From Poronia punctata (Eukaryota; Ascomycota; Sordariomycetes; Xylariales; Xylariaceae): a stretch of DNA of 64,000 bases. The notes below the pieces were generated by a model. That model saw only the letters and a list, made by a program, of their open reading frames with translations, was not told the DNA's origin and searched no databases. Location: NCBI GenBank assembly GCA_022579005.1, contig MU401459.1, positions 186,001 to 250,000 on the forward strand, given 5' to 3'. Positions 22,683 through 32,900 of the stretch are shown here, in pieces; the first letter of the stretch is position 1, and each line of letters starts with the position of its first letter. A program made the translations under genes and the position numbers.

Positions 22683-25600
22683 ATGCCCTTGGAACACGAT
22701 AAAGTGTTGCTGCCATCTTTGGTCGACTACATAGCCGAGTCAGACCCTGGCCGCATCTTGTACTCGGTCACAAAAAACAAGGACCCTGCCGATGGCTTCG
22801 ACGATATCTCGGCACAGGCTTTTGCCCGGGCCGTGGATAGATGTTCTTGGTTCATCCACCGCAATCTCGGTCCTGGCAAGGGATTTCCCACCCTCGTCTA
22901 TCTCGGCCCCCAAGATCTCAGCTATCCGATACTGGTGCTCGCATCTATCAAGGCCGGCTACAAGCTGTTGTTGGTCTCCCCACGTAACACGCTCGAAGCT
23001 CAGCTGTACCTCTTGGATAAAACGGAATGCAACACTTTCCTTGTGCCTTCCAAATCTCCCTTGCCGGCTATAAAGCAGGTCTTGGCTGCGCGGCCGATGA
23101 ATCAACTCGAGATTCCCGAGTTTCGTCACTTCCTTGACGACGATGGCGGGATATGGGAGTATTATCCCTATACCAAGACGTTCTCGGACGCCAAGGCAGA
23201 GCCTTTTGCAGTCTTGCATACTTCAGGTTCGACTGGGCTGCCGAAACCCATCATACAAACCCACGGGACGGTGTCGGCGCTTAGAGCGTTCCTGGATGTA
23301 ATTGACCCCAAGACGACATTTCCAGCCGTGAGCAGAGGCAAAAGAGTTTACGTGATATTTCCCTTGTTTCATTGTGCCGGAATCAATATTAGTGTAGCCG
23401 CTTGTATCTACGCCGGCTTTACCTCGGTCCTGACGCCCTCTCCGCCATCCCCGGATATCGTCAATAGTGTCCATGTACATGGCAACGTGCAGCAGGAATG
23501 CACAGTGCCCACTATACTGGAAGAGTTAGTCAAGGTACCCGAATACGTCGAGAATCTCGGTCGACTTGAACAGGTCAACTATGGAGGAGGTCCGCTTCCG
23601 AAGACAGTGGGCGACCTCATCAGCACCAAAACTAGAATCCTCTGTTGCCTCGGCACGACGGAATGTGGCGTCTTTCCGTCAAAGATGGGCGACGATCCGC
23701 GTGACTGGCCATACCTGCGCATGGATCCAGTCCTCGGATATGAATATCGTCAAGTCGCCGAAGGCCTATACGAGCAAGTCATCGTTCGGGACGAGAACCG
23801 CCTCCAGTACCAGGGCATCTTCTCCACCTTTCCCGACGAGGTCGAATGGCCGATGAAGGATCTCTACACAAAGCACCCGGATCCTGAAAAGGGGGACTAC
23901 TGGTTATATAGGGGTCGAGCTGACGACATTATTGTTTTTTCTACTGGCGAGAAGCTCAACCCTAATGACATGGAGGCGATCATTAATGCGAACCCAGTCG
24001 TCAAAGCGGCTCTGATTGCCGGACTGGGCCGCTTCCAGTCCAGTCTGCTTGTAGAAGCTTTGGATCCTCCAACGAATGAGGAGGAAAAGGTCCGTCTTCT
24101 GGATACTATATGGCCATCAATAGAGGCTGCGAACAGAGAAAGCCCTTCCCACGGCCGTATTCACCGAAACATGATCACCTTTACATCAATTGACAAGCCC
24201 CTGCCGAGGGCGGGCAAGGGCACGGTGCAGAGAAGATTGGCGCTCGAGTTGTACTCGTCTGAGATTGACTCTTTATACAAGTCGGTGGAGGAGCCAACAG
24301 AGATTTCCAACCATCAGGGTGGTGATTGGAGGCATAGGAGCATCGGAGATGCTGTCAAGGGTATTATCGCTTCTAGTTCGGAAATAGAAGTGGACAGTAT
24401 CTCCTCCACCACCGACCTTTTTGAACTCGGACTCGACTCCTTACAAGTGAACACAATAGCCAGAAAGCTTAACGAACTCCTTTCGGCCCATGGGAAGCCA
24501 CAATCACTAACAGGTAGAACTGTCTACTCGAATCCAACCATTGCGGCTCTTACAGAAGCCGTGTCTGTGATGATCGATGGGCAAGGATCAAGCGGCGGAA
24601 GCCCACAGGAAACGCTTGAGGAACTTTTACGGCTTCATACATCGGAGCTGCCCATAACCGGAAGATATGCCCAGGAGAAGACCAATGCCCCTACCGTCGT
24701 CCTCCTTACTGGGTCTACCGGCTCACTAGGATCGTACATTCTTGAGTCCCTACAAAGCGACTACGATGTAGCCAAGATTTACTGCTTATGCCGCGGACCG
24801 GACAGTCTCCATCGGCAAAAGGCGGCACAAGCGTTTAAGGGGCTCCCACCTCTCTCAAACAAGGTGGAATGTCTAGACGTGGATTTGGCAAGACCATACT
24901 TTGGCCTGTCTACGGAATCTTACAAAAGGCTGCTCGGAAATGTCACTCATGTCATTCACAACGCGTGGCAGGTCGACTTCAACCTCTCCATCCAGTCATT
25001 TACAAAGCACATTGGCACAGTGCGTAGACTGATAGATTTCTCGGCACATTCCCGGTTCGGGGCCGAACTGTTCTTCATATCCAGCATCAGCGCCGTCATG
25101 GGTCTCCAGGGTGAGATCCGGGAGGAAGTATACGAGGGTTGGTCTACAGCGGAGCCGACCGGCTACGGTCAATCCAAGTTACTCTCCGAGCGTCTGTTGC
25201 AAGCGGCATCACTAGAAGCCAATATTCCGTCGGCCATCTGCCGTCTGGGGCAAGTGGCAGGGCCGACTGCGACAATTGGCATGTGGCCGAAGAAAGAATG
25301 GTTGCCGAGCCTTATTGCGAGCTCCAAGTATCTCGGAAAGATTCCGGATTCCTTGGGCCGTCTCGGCTCTGTCGATTGGATCCCGGTAGACAAGACGGCC
25401 GAAGCAGTAGTAGAACTAGCGATCCATCATCGTCATCAACAACAACAACAACAACCAGTCACCAACGCAGCGGTCTATCACGTAGTTAACCCGCATCGCG
25501 CTACTTGGTCAGAGTTGGTCCCTACAGTAGTGAAACATCTGAACCAGGACAGAGAAGATAAAGGCATCGAGGTGGTCCCGCTGGAGACCTGGGTCAACTC

Positions 25601-25808
25601 ATTACGTGAAAGCGCGTCGAAATCATCAGAGGATATAGCGCTTAATCCGGCTACTAAACTTCTAGATACTTATGAAAGCTTGCTCGGGGGTGGAGAAGGG
25701 ACATTTTTGGCTACGGAACTCGCGCGGGAGACTTCGCCGACTTTATCAAGTATTGGACCTGTTCGAGATGAGTGGATGGATAATTGGATGAGACAATGGG
25801 CTTTTTGA
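22683..25808 (+). CDS. NRPS-like enzyme with adenylation, carrier and thioester-reductase domains (A-T-R)
   Basis: A single-exon protein of 1041 residues from the ATG at 22683 (MPLEHDKVLLPSLVDY); frame upstream of this has no earlier ATG. The adenylation domain has AVLHTSGSTGLPKPI (~176-190), CLGTTECG (~322-329), YWLYRGRADDIIVF with GEKLNP (~406-427) and PLPRAGKGTVQRR (~506-518). The carrier domain has DLFELGLDSLQV with the phosphopantetheine Ser586. The reductase has the NAD(P)-binding GSTGSLG (677-683) and the short-chain-dehydrogenase pair Tyr828-Lys832 (GYGQSK). No condensation domain is present. Enzymes of this layout activate a carboxylic acid, load it on the carrier and release it as aldehyde or alcohol by NADPH-dependent reduction. 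The substrate, aryl or amino acid, is not readable here. A poly-Gln tract interrupts the reductase near residue 920. The MFS gene lies divergent 2.4 kb away and could be an export partner. Confidence 0.92.
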   Translation: MPLEHDKVLLPSLVDYIAESDPGRILYSVTKNKDPADGFDDISAQAFARAVDRCSWFIHRNLGPGKGFPTLVYLGPQDLSYPILVLASIKAGYKLLLVSPRNTLEAQLYLLDKTECNTFLVPSKSPLPAIKQVLAARPMNQLEIPEFRHFLDDDGGIWEYYPYTKTFSDAKAEPFAVLHTSGSTGLPKPIIQTHGTVSALRAFLDVIDPKTTFPAVSRGKRVYVIFPLFHCAGINISVAACIYAGFTSVLTPSPPSPDIVNSVHVHGNVQQECTVPTILEELVKVPEYVENLGRLEQVNYGGGPLPKTVGDLISTKTRILCCLGTTECGVFPSKMGDDPRDWPYLRMDPVLGYEYRQVAEGLYEQVIVRDENRLQYQGIFSTFPDEVEWPMKDLYTKHPDPEKGDYWLYRGRADDIIVFSTGEKLNPNDMEAIINANPVVKAALIAGLGRFQSSLLVEALDPPTNEEEKVRLLDTIWPSIEAANRESPSHGRIHRNMITFTSIDKPLPRAGKGTVQRRLALELYSSEIDSLYKSVEEPTEISNHQGGDWRHRSIGDAVKGIIASSSEIEVDSISSTTDLFELGLDSLQVNTIARKLNELLSAHGKPQSLTGRTVYSNPTIAALTEAVSVMIDGQGSSGGSPQETLEELLRLHTSELPITGRYAQEKTNAPTVVLLTGSTGSLGSYILESLQSDYDVAKIYCLCRGPDSLHRQKAAQAFKGLPPLSNKVECLDVDLARPYFGLSTESYKRLLGNVTHVIHNAWQVDFNLSIQSFTKHIGTVRRLIDFSAHSRFGAELFFISSISAVMGLQGEIREEVYEGWSTAEPTGYGQSKLLSERLLQAASLEANIPSAICRLGQVAGPTATIGMWPKKEWLPSLIASSKYLGKIPDSLGRLGSVDWIPVDKTAEAVVELAIHHRHQQQQQQPVTNAAVYHVVNPHRATWSELVPTVVKHLNQDREDKGIEVVPLETWVNSLRESASKSSEDIALNPATKLLDTYESLLGGGEGTFLATELARETSPTLSSIGPVRDEWMDNWMRQWAF

Positions 25809-26425
25809 GTATCAGCACTTGACTTGTTATGCAATGTCGTCTTTATTCGTTATTAGCTGCCCCAGTCGAGGTAGATTCGAGCTCTTACTTGATTGATACC
25901 CTACCTGTCTGTCGTCATGTCAAGGGTTTCTATTTCTAACCCATGCAAAGTCCGTGTCAACATATTGAAGCTAAAGGCTCTTTGGTATTACTCACTGACC
26001 ATACAAGTAGATATTCCTCACATGATTAAGCTGCATGTTCGTACGAAGCTCGGGGCAGAAACCAACAAATAGACGGAAAAGAAAATTAATATTTTTAGTT
26101 CTTAACATTCTTAATATATCTTCCTTTTAACAGTCTGGTCCACGTGATAGGGCCGATTGTTCAACAACAAAGTTAAGCATTTGGAAACAAAGGGAACAAA
26201 ATCTCAAAGAATCCTAAACTCCAACTTCATAACAAGAGACATCCACGCTATAAAAGGACGAAGAGATCCATTCAAACACATGAAACCTTTCAGAAAAAAA
26301 CACTAAAATCACACAACACTTGTTACATTCAGTTGAATTCAATTCGTCAGGCTACGAAACTTTACTACTTTTCGCTCTGGAAGCATATACATTAAAAAAA
26401 CAACCAAAAAAGAACAAAACAAAAA
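25809..26425. other. Intergenic, promoter of the Hce2-type gene
   Basis: About 620 bases, AT-rich towards the downstream gene, with a good TATA box at 26249-26256 and A-rich leader sequence just before the ATG. Confidence 0.65.
26249..26256 (+). promoter_or_regulatory. TATA box (TATAAAAG)
   Basis: TATAAAAG lies 170 bases upstream of the ATG of the secreted Hce2-type protein. A strong TATA element fits an inducible, highly expressed gene; the transcription start itself is not visible. Confidence 0.6.
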
Positions 26426-26971
26426 ATGCATACCCTCAACATCCTCTCAGCCTCAACAACCCTCCTCCTCCTCCTCCCTCTCACCGTCCTCTCCGCCCCA
26501 GCCCCAGCCCCAACCCCAGCCCCAGCCCAAACGCACACCTTCTACGACGTAAACTTCAAATCCACCAACCTCTGCGCGGACTCCACCTTTACCGACCTCA
26601 CAACCCCCGTCTCCGCCCTAGTATCCGACTGTAAGAAGCTACATCACACATTGAAAACCGTCGACGTCGAGCACGGATACCGATTAGTTGGCTGGAATAA
26701 CGAAAACAAAAACGACGACCACAAACATCTCGGTCTCGTGAGCGAGGGATCTTGCGTGTTTGGTGTGAGAGTCAAGGATTTGGGATATAATGGATTACCT
26801 GTCATCACTCGGGGTGATGTCGCGGATATTTTGAGAGATGCCATCTTTCAGTTTGAGAAGGGGGGAAGGGTTGCGGCAAAGGGGGATGTTAAGTGTATGG
26901 AGAATTGGGTTTATGATGATTGGAAGGTTATTGAGTGGGAGGTTTTTAGTTGGGGGGAGGAGAGGTTGTAG
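26426..26971 (+). CDS. Secreted Hce2-domain (Ecp2-homologue) candidate effector
   Basis: A single-exon protein of 181 residues. The signal peptide is MHTLNILSASTTLLLLLPLTVLSA, followed by a Pro/Ala/Thr-rich stretch (PAPAPTPAPAQ). Four cysteines (C50, C69, C110, C157) lie in NLCADSTF, LVSDCKKL, EGSCVFGVRV and DVKCMEN. The order C-x-x-STF, SDC, W, G-x-C-x-F-x-V, a Asp-Val-x-x-Ile-x-x-x-I helix (GDVADILRDAIFQF) and a last Cys followed by V-x-W-x-V is the Hce2 pattern, named after the Cladosporium Ecp2 effector. Many fungi carry expanded sets of these small secreted proteins; some alter host cell death, others act in competition between fungi or have no known role. The match is by pattern only. 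The coding sequence is intronless, has a clear TATA box upstream and sits next to low-complexity G-rich sequence. Confidence 0.68.
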   Translation: MHTLNILSASTTLLLLLPLTVLSAPAPAPTPAPAQTHTFYDVNFKSTNLCADSTFTDLTTPVSALVSDCKKLHHTLKTVDVEHGYRLVGWNNENKNDDHKHLGLVSEGSCVFGVRVKDLGYNGLPVITRGDVADILRDAIFQFEKGGRVAAKGDVKCMENWVYDDWKVIEWEVFSWGEERL

Positions 26972-27010
26972 ATATCAGATACCTCTAGAAGGGGGGGGAA
27001 TGGATAGATG

Positions 27011-27039
27011 GAGGGAGGGAGGGAGGGAGGGAGGGAGGG
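27011..27039 (+). repeat. (GGGA)n microsatellite
   Basis: About seven GGGA units just downstream of the Hce2-type gene, followed by a further G run. Confidence 0.85.
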
Positions 27040-27222
27040 GGAAGGGATGATAATGTCTTTCTTTGCTTTGGGTTTTGGGTTATATTGATTTTGTTTAATT
27101 CCGGTTGATCTGGAATTGATAGTTAGATGTCTGTTATTTATGTAATGTGTATGAATTGAAAATCTTAATGTACAAAACTAGATATTATACCTCGTCTCGT
27201 CTCATGTCATCTCGTCTGAACT

Positions 27223-27270
<48 letters not shown>

Positions 27271-27285
27271 GGGGGGGGGGGGCGG
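27223..27285 (+). repeat. Interrupted poly(G) tract, about 60 bases
   Basis: A 47-base G run to 27269, one A at 27270, 12 more G and then CGG up to the gap. The exact length cannot be trusted. Confidence 0.85.
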
Positions 27286-27295
27286 NNNNNNNNNN
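27286..27295. other. Assembly gap (10 N)
   Basis: Ten N bases directly after the poly(G) tract. Ten may be a placeholder, so the distance between flanks is unknown and sequence may be missing here. Confidence 0.95.
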
Positions 27296-27360
27296 TTTAT
27301 TTATGTCAGTGTGTTGATGTCAAATACATAATGTTCCAACCAATATCTTTTCCCCCCTGG

Positions 27361-27406
27361 CCCCCCCCCCCCCCCCCCCCGCTCCACCCCCCCCCCCCCC
27401 CCCCCC
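27361..27406 (+). repeat. Two poly(C) tracts of 20 bases
   Basis: C runs at 27361-27380 and 27387-27406 separated by GCTCCA, 65 bases beyond the gap that follows the poly(G) tract. Confidence 0.85.
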
Positions 27407-27472
27407 TCCTCATCATTATTATTTCCATTCCCCTATCCCGCCTATCAACCACCCTTCTCCCCATTTTTTCAA

Positions 27473-28126
27473 TCATTTCGGCATGACCATCTCCTCATTA
27501 GTCGAATACCCAACCTGATCCCCCTTTCCCTTTCCCTTCCCCATCCCCTCCCAATACGCAGCCTCCTTCTCCTGCTGCGCCAAATCGCAACAACCACAAC
27601 AACAAGCCGTAGCAATATCCACCAGACAATTTCCCTGCAAATCATACTTCTCTCTCAAATCCTGCCTCTGCAGGGCCGTCATCAACCCATAAAGGCCAAA
27701 GCAAGATGAGCCGCAGAACAACATGCACTACCACATCATTAGTAAAAGTAGTCCCCACCACCATTCAATTCAATTCAATTCAATTCAATTCGATGCCAAG
27801 TAAGTAGTAAGAATATATGTGAGAGAGAAAAGGAAAAGGAAAAAAAAAAGACATACAGAAGTATTAATAGGTTCCCAACCCTTCAAATCCCCATCTTTCC
27901 TTAACCGATGATGCGTCTTTCCAAAAGTCACGCAGGGCAGGAACCACGTGACGAGACAGGTATCGATGGGGTTGAAACAGTCGAAGAATCCGTTATGCCA
28001 TGATCGTGCCGTTTCGGGAGAGGAGGAGTTCAGATAGTCGGCTGGTTGGGCGAGGACTTGGTTGAACCGGTCTTTCCAGTCTTCGACGTCGTTGGGGTTG
28101 ATGGTGTGGTTGTTGTTGTTTGACAT
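27473..28126 (-). CDS. PLAC8 family cysteine-rich protein
   Basis: Two exons (28126-27857 and 27727-27473) with a 129-base intron join to 174 residues. Residues 1-45 are hydrophilic and Asn-rich. The PLAC8 domain starts at ARSWHNGFFDCFNPIDTCLVTWFLPCVTFGKTHHR (~39-74), which holds the C-x5-C and L-P-C signatures, and ends with ATACCCGCCDLAQQEKE, the CC-x-x-CC-D-L motif with the conserved QQ-E. A hydrophobic stretch CMLFCGSSCFGLYGLMTAL spans the splice junction. In fungi and plants such proteins are membrane-associated and linked to cation handling or cell size; no specific role can be assigned here. The intron holds an ATTCA pentamer repeat (27763-27791) that may vary in length between isolates. 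Confidence 0.85.
27763..27791. repeat. (ATTCA)n microsatellite in the PLAC8 intron
   Basis: Nearly six copies of the pentamer ATTCA, close to the acceptor end of the intron on the minus strand. Confidence 0.85.
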
Positions 28127-28259
28127 TTTTATGTAGGTTACTTATGTATTTAGTGTTAGGAATGTGAGTGAATGAGTAGGTAGGTAAGGTAGATAGGTAA
28201 AAGAGTGACTTTTTCTTCTTCTTCTTCTTCTGCAAAACGAGTGATGAAGATATAGAGAC

Positions 28260-28265
<6 letters not shown>

Positions 28266-28290
<25 letters not shown>
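28266..28290. repeat. (AG)n microsatellite
   Basis: About 12 AG dinucleotides in the region upstream of the PLAC8 gene. Confidence 0.85.
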
Positions 28291-28945
28291 CGGATGGTTC
28301 AATACTCGTAAATTCTTGTCAATGCCTGGCTTTATGTAGTTTTCTTTTCTTCCCTTTCTCTCTCTCTTTCTCTACAGTTTGTTTACATTGTCCATATGGT
28401 CTAAAAAAAGTTCCTGCATGTACCATTCCCAAGGGCGTTCGAGTAGGTAGCTAAGGTACATAGAACTAACACAAACTCGAACATGTGCATAAGAGTTCTA
28501 AAGCGATTGGTCCCCCCCCTCTGATCTGATCTCAAAAAAAAAAAAACCAAAAAAAAAACCGCAGAGCAGATGCCGGACGGGGCTGAATACGAGTACCTAA
28601 ACGAAGGAACGCTATAAAATTCCGGAAAAGTCCTGGCGATCGTAATGGTTCAGGGTAAGGCACATTAGGTACCTACTTAGTCTAGGTTACATCCTTACCA
28701 GATTATTCTTATTCTTTACGGGCACATTGATGTGGGAGTTTTGTCCTTGCTGTGCTATATAAGTAGGTAAGGTAGGTATACCCGTATCTGTTTAAGATCG
28801 AGTCAAAATCTAACCATTCCAAATCCTCTTATGTATAAGAAACATACAGGGCTCAACATTATATAAGTGTGGTTAAAGACGAACGTACCAAACTCCCCAA
28901 ACAAACTTCTACCTACCTACCTTAGTAAACAAGATTGAAATGTTT

Positions 28946-28971
28946 AAAAAAAAAAAAAAAAAAAAAAAAAA
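28946..28971 (+). repeat. Poly(A) tract, about 26 bases
   Basis: Uninterrupted A run in intergenic sequence followed by CCCC. Confidence 0.85.
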
Positions 28972-29962
28972 CCCCTTCCCGCACTCGCCGTCTTCCAAAG
29001 TTTATCTAACCAAGTTAAACTGCATAGGATCAACCAACCCCAGCCCAATCCAGCCCTAAATCTTTCAGCCTCAGCCCTGAGTATGGGTCGAGTCCAAGGC
29101 AGCCGAGATTAGGTGAACCGTATACGGTTACCCCCACCTACCGCGAGTAAAATACCATTTGTACTCGTAAAGGCGCAAAGGCACTCTCGTAATGAAACTG
29201 CAGTGGTCATTGAGTGAAGTTAAAATTGAAAGTCGGGAAGTGGGTAGCTTACGCCCAAGAGCCGGAAAACAGCCAATCACCATCACCAAACCCCCGGTCT
29301 CGAAACCGGTATTCTGGGAAACTTGAACCGGATCTGGAGATCAAATAGTATAATACGACATATACGGTAGATTGGCAGATCTGCTTTAAAAGAGGCTAAC
29401 TACTTAGGTACCTATAAGGAGACAGGCCAAGCAGACTATACGTGTATTACAAGTTTTCAGCTCTGACTTGGCACCTTGGGCAAAGAGGTACCGCGTCTCT
29501 TTGATTATAGCCTATTAGTGGATCTAGGTCTCTTGGCCGTTGATGATGACTTCTTTCTATGTATGCATGTATAGTTTGGAGATTGGTCAATTGGCGTTGG
29601 ATAGATACATAAACGCCCGAATCATGGGGTAGGGGGAAAAACCTTTACCTTCCTTCCACCTCTTCCCTTCGCCAGTCAAGAGAAAGAGAAAAAACAAAGT
29701 CTAAAACACCATGTATATGCGATGGGTTGTGAATGTTGAGGGTATGTGTGGTATTATGCAAAGGTACATGCGTCTGTCTGTATGCCCAAACAGACTATAA
29801 TGTGATACCTTTGACGGCTCGCTTGTTTACTTCTAGGAGGCTTAGAGCTCATCCTCGACGATGATGACAATGATATATGTGATGGTGATACAAGGCCGGA
29901 ACGTTCTTCGATTCCAGTCATGGTTCTTGTTGGGTTGACTACCATTTCTTATCCGATCCCCT

Positions 29963-32900
29963 TTAGTCATCCTTTATAATCTCCTCGTCGGAGCCTTTAC
30001 TCTCTTTGTTAGAATCTTTACTCTCTTTATCAGAGTCATTTGTCTTCTTCGGCCCGCAGATCTTGCACGTGTTCGCCTTTTCTCTATCGATGGTGGGGAA
30101 AGCCAATGGGAAGATGTCCTTGTACCATGTTGCCGGCCGACCCTCGAGGCCCTCTTTGATATTCTGTAGATGAAACACGAACGTTAGTATTACCCGACTC
30201 TACAGAAAGAAAATACGACATTTTCATCGACAAGGAAGAAAACGTACCTCGGGAAGTTCGAGCCAGTCAGACAGGTTGGCGTATGGGAAAATGATCGTCT
30301 TGCAGCCAGCACGACGCGCGGCCACTGCCTTTTCCCTGAGACCACCTATTCTGAGTACCTTACCCGTCAAGGTCAACTCGCCTGTCATGGCGATATTGGG
30401 GTCCACCGGGGTATCCAGAGCCAGCGATAGAAGGGACGTGGCCATGGTGACACCGGCCGACGGGCCATCCTTGGGTATACCACCCTCGGGCACGTGCACG
30501 TGAATCCGGGCCTTTTCCAAGAAATGGTTATCCGGAAACTCGTTGACCATGAACGACTTGGCAAAGGAGTAGGCGATGGTAGATGATTCCTTCATCACCT
30601 TCATGAGGTTGCCCGTGATCTCTAGGTCGGCTTGGCTGCTCGGCCGCAGCGCCGACTGGAGGATGGACTCGATGTACAAGGCAGAGCCACCCAGATTGGT
30701 CCAGGCGAGACCCATGGCGACGCCGGGCGGCGTGACGGCGTAGAGACGATCGGTCCTGAACACGGGCTGGCCCACGTAATCTTTCAGGTTATCCTTGTCG
30801 ATCACAACGTGAACCGACTCGGGCACCTTCAACGCAACTCGGGGCTTCTCTGTCGTCTCCTCCGCAGAAGCTTCCGTACTCGCAGCCTTTTCTCCTTCTT
30901 CCTCTTTGCCCTTCTCCGACTCTTCCAACGCTGCCTTTCCTTCTTCCGTTAATGCTTTCGCCTCGGGCAGGGCTTCCTCGCCAAGGTCTTGCACAATCTT
31001 CAAGGCTGCTTTGCGGTAGACCTTCTCGATCTGCTTCTTCAAGTTTCGCACGCCGGATTCACGGCAGTAGTACTTGATTAGCTCCTCAATCGCCTCATCC
31101 GAAAGGCTCACGTCCACGTCCTTGAGGCCGGCGATTTCCTTGGCAGCCGGCGCCAAATATCGATCCGCGATTGCCTTCTTCTCGTCAGATATGTAGCCAG
31201 ATAGCCGAATAACCTCCATACGGTCAAGTAAAGGTCTCGGGATCGTGTCTATCACGTTGGCTGTGCAGACAAAGAGGACCTTGGAGAGGTCTACGGGAAC
31301 GTCCATGTAGTGATCTAGGAAGGAGCTGTTCTGTTCCGGGTCTAGCAGCTCGAGGAGCGCCGACGAAGGATCTCCCTGGTAGCCGCGCCCGAGCTTGTCG
31401 ATTTCGTCAACAAGAATGAGAGGATTTTCAGTTTGACACTTCTTGAGCGCTTGAATGGCCCGTCCCGGAAGAGCGCCGACGTATGTGCGTCGGTGCCCCT
31501 TGATCTCTGCTACATCCGAGAGACCTCCGACGCTGAAGCGGTAATATTGTCGGTTCAGCGCTCTAGCAATCGACTTGCCAATACTTGTCTTGCCCACACC
31601 GGGAGGTCCCACGAAGCAGAGGATCTTGCCCTCCACCGTACCCCGTAGCTTGCCCACCGCGATGAATTCTAGGATCCGGTCTTTCACGTCTTTGAGCCCG
31701 TAGTGATCTTCGTCCAGGACCTTTATGGCGTTCTGGATGTCAAAGTTCTCCGCACTCCGTTGGCCCCAGGGTATCTGGGTTAGCCAGTCCAGGTAGTTTC
31801 GCGTCACGTTGAATTCGGATGCCGCGGGTTCTAGATGAGCGAGCTTGTTTATCTCTTCATCGAACACCTTGCGAACCGCCTCCGGCATTGCAAGTTTATC
31901 CGCCTTTTCCTTGAATCTCTCGACCAATTTGTCCTTTCCATCCGACTCGATGCCGAGTTCGCGACGGATCCCCTTCATCTGTTCCATCAGCCAGTACTCT
32001 CGTTGACGCTTCGTAATCTTCTGCTCCACGTCTTTCGTGATTCTTGATTGCAACTGTGCGTTCATGAGTTCCTTCTTCAGTACCGCGAGCGCTTTCTGCA
32101 TCCGGTCCTCCACATTCAGACTGGCGAGAACTTCCTGCAGCTCTGCTGGTTCTCCCGCTGATACCGCTGCGGCGAAATCGGCGAGCTTGGCCGGTTCTGC
32201 CGTGACATTTCCTGTTGACTGACTCATGGAGAAAGTAGATATCTGGTCTCGGAACAGACTGTTCATGCTAGCCACCTCTTTAAATACGTTGACGATTTCG
32301 TTTGTTACCGCTCGTATTACCGGGCTCTTGGGGTCGAATGGCTCTTCGGCAAGGTTTTCGACATTTACCAAGCTAACAGGGTATTTGCGCAAGAAAGATG
32401 TTGGCTCGTACTTTTCCACGGTGCCGTCAGCCTTGCTATCCGCCGGTGCGTTTTCCTCAAAGCTCGCCACCACGTCGCCCTTCTTCTCCTGTGGAGGAGC
32501 ATCTTCCTCTGGCTTCGGAGGTATCGGGTCGGGCACATCCTCGGGCTCGGCCTCGGCCTTCTTCTGTTCCGGTGCGGGCGGCGGGATCAAGGTCGACAGT
32601 TTGATTCTGCGATGAGGATAAAGTACGGCGGTGAGACTGGTCTGCTCGCCATGTCCGCCAAAGGCACTGGTAATCTGGGCAAAGACTCCGGTATCGTAAA
32701 CCTCGGATGGGTCTCGTATCACGTCTCCGTCCGCGTTTTCATCTTTGAACAAGAAAGCGCCGACATAAGGCTGTCCTCTCTTAATCATCTCCTCGATGGC
32801 GGCGGCCACATTCGGGTCCTTGATGGTGATGGCTTTGTAGAATCCCGGGAACAGAGGTCGCTTTGCTATCGGAATTGCCATGACCTGGGGGTAGACCTCG

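Larger units (their letters stand above)
26972..27472. other. Intergenic with GGGA, G and C tracts and an assembly gap
   Basis: About 500 bases between convergent genes, made largely of low-complexity sequence: a GGGA repeat (27011-27039), a long G tract, a 10-N gap and C tracts. Nothing in it looks coding. Confidence 0.7.
28127..29962. other. Intergenic with several microsatellites
   Basis: About 1.8 kb between the PLAC8 start and the Lon 3' end. It holds a TTC repeat (28212-28231), an AG repeat (28266-28290), A-rich runs (28534-28558 and 28946-28971) and octamers at 28303, 28588 and 29162. A TATAAAAT at 28613 on the plus strand has no gene behind it. No exon recognised. Confidence 0.55.

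Noticed and set aside
18263..25808. A defined secondary-metabolite gene cluster of MFS plus NRPS-like genes
   Set aside because: Only two genes, 2.4 kb apart, with the transporter apparently broken and no tailoring enzyme or regulator; kept as a hypothesis only.
27769..27791. ATTCA repeat as a CRISPR-like or telomeric array
   Set aside because: Pure pentamer without spacers, inside an intron; an ordinary microsatellite.
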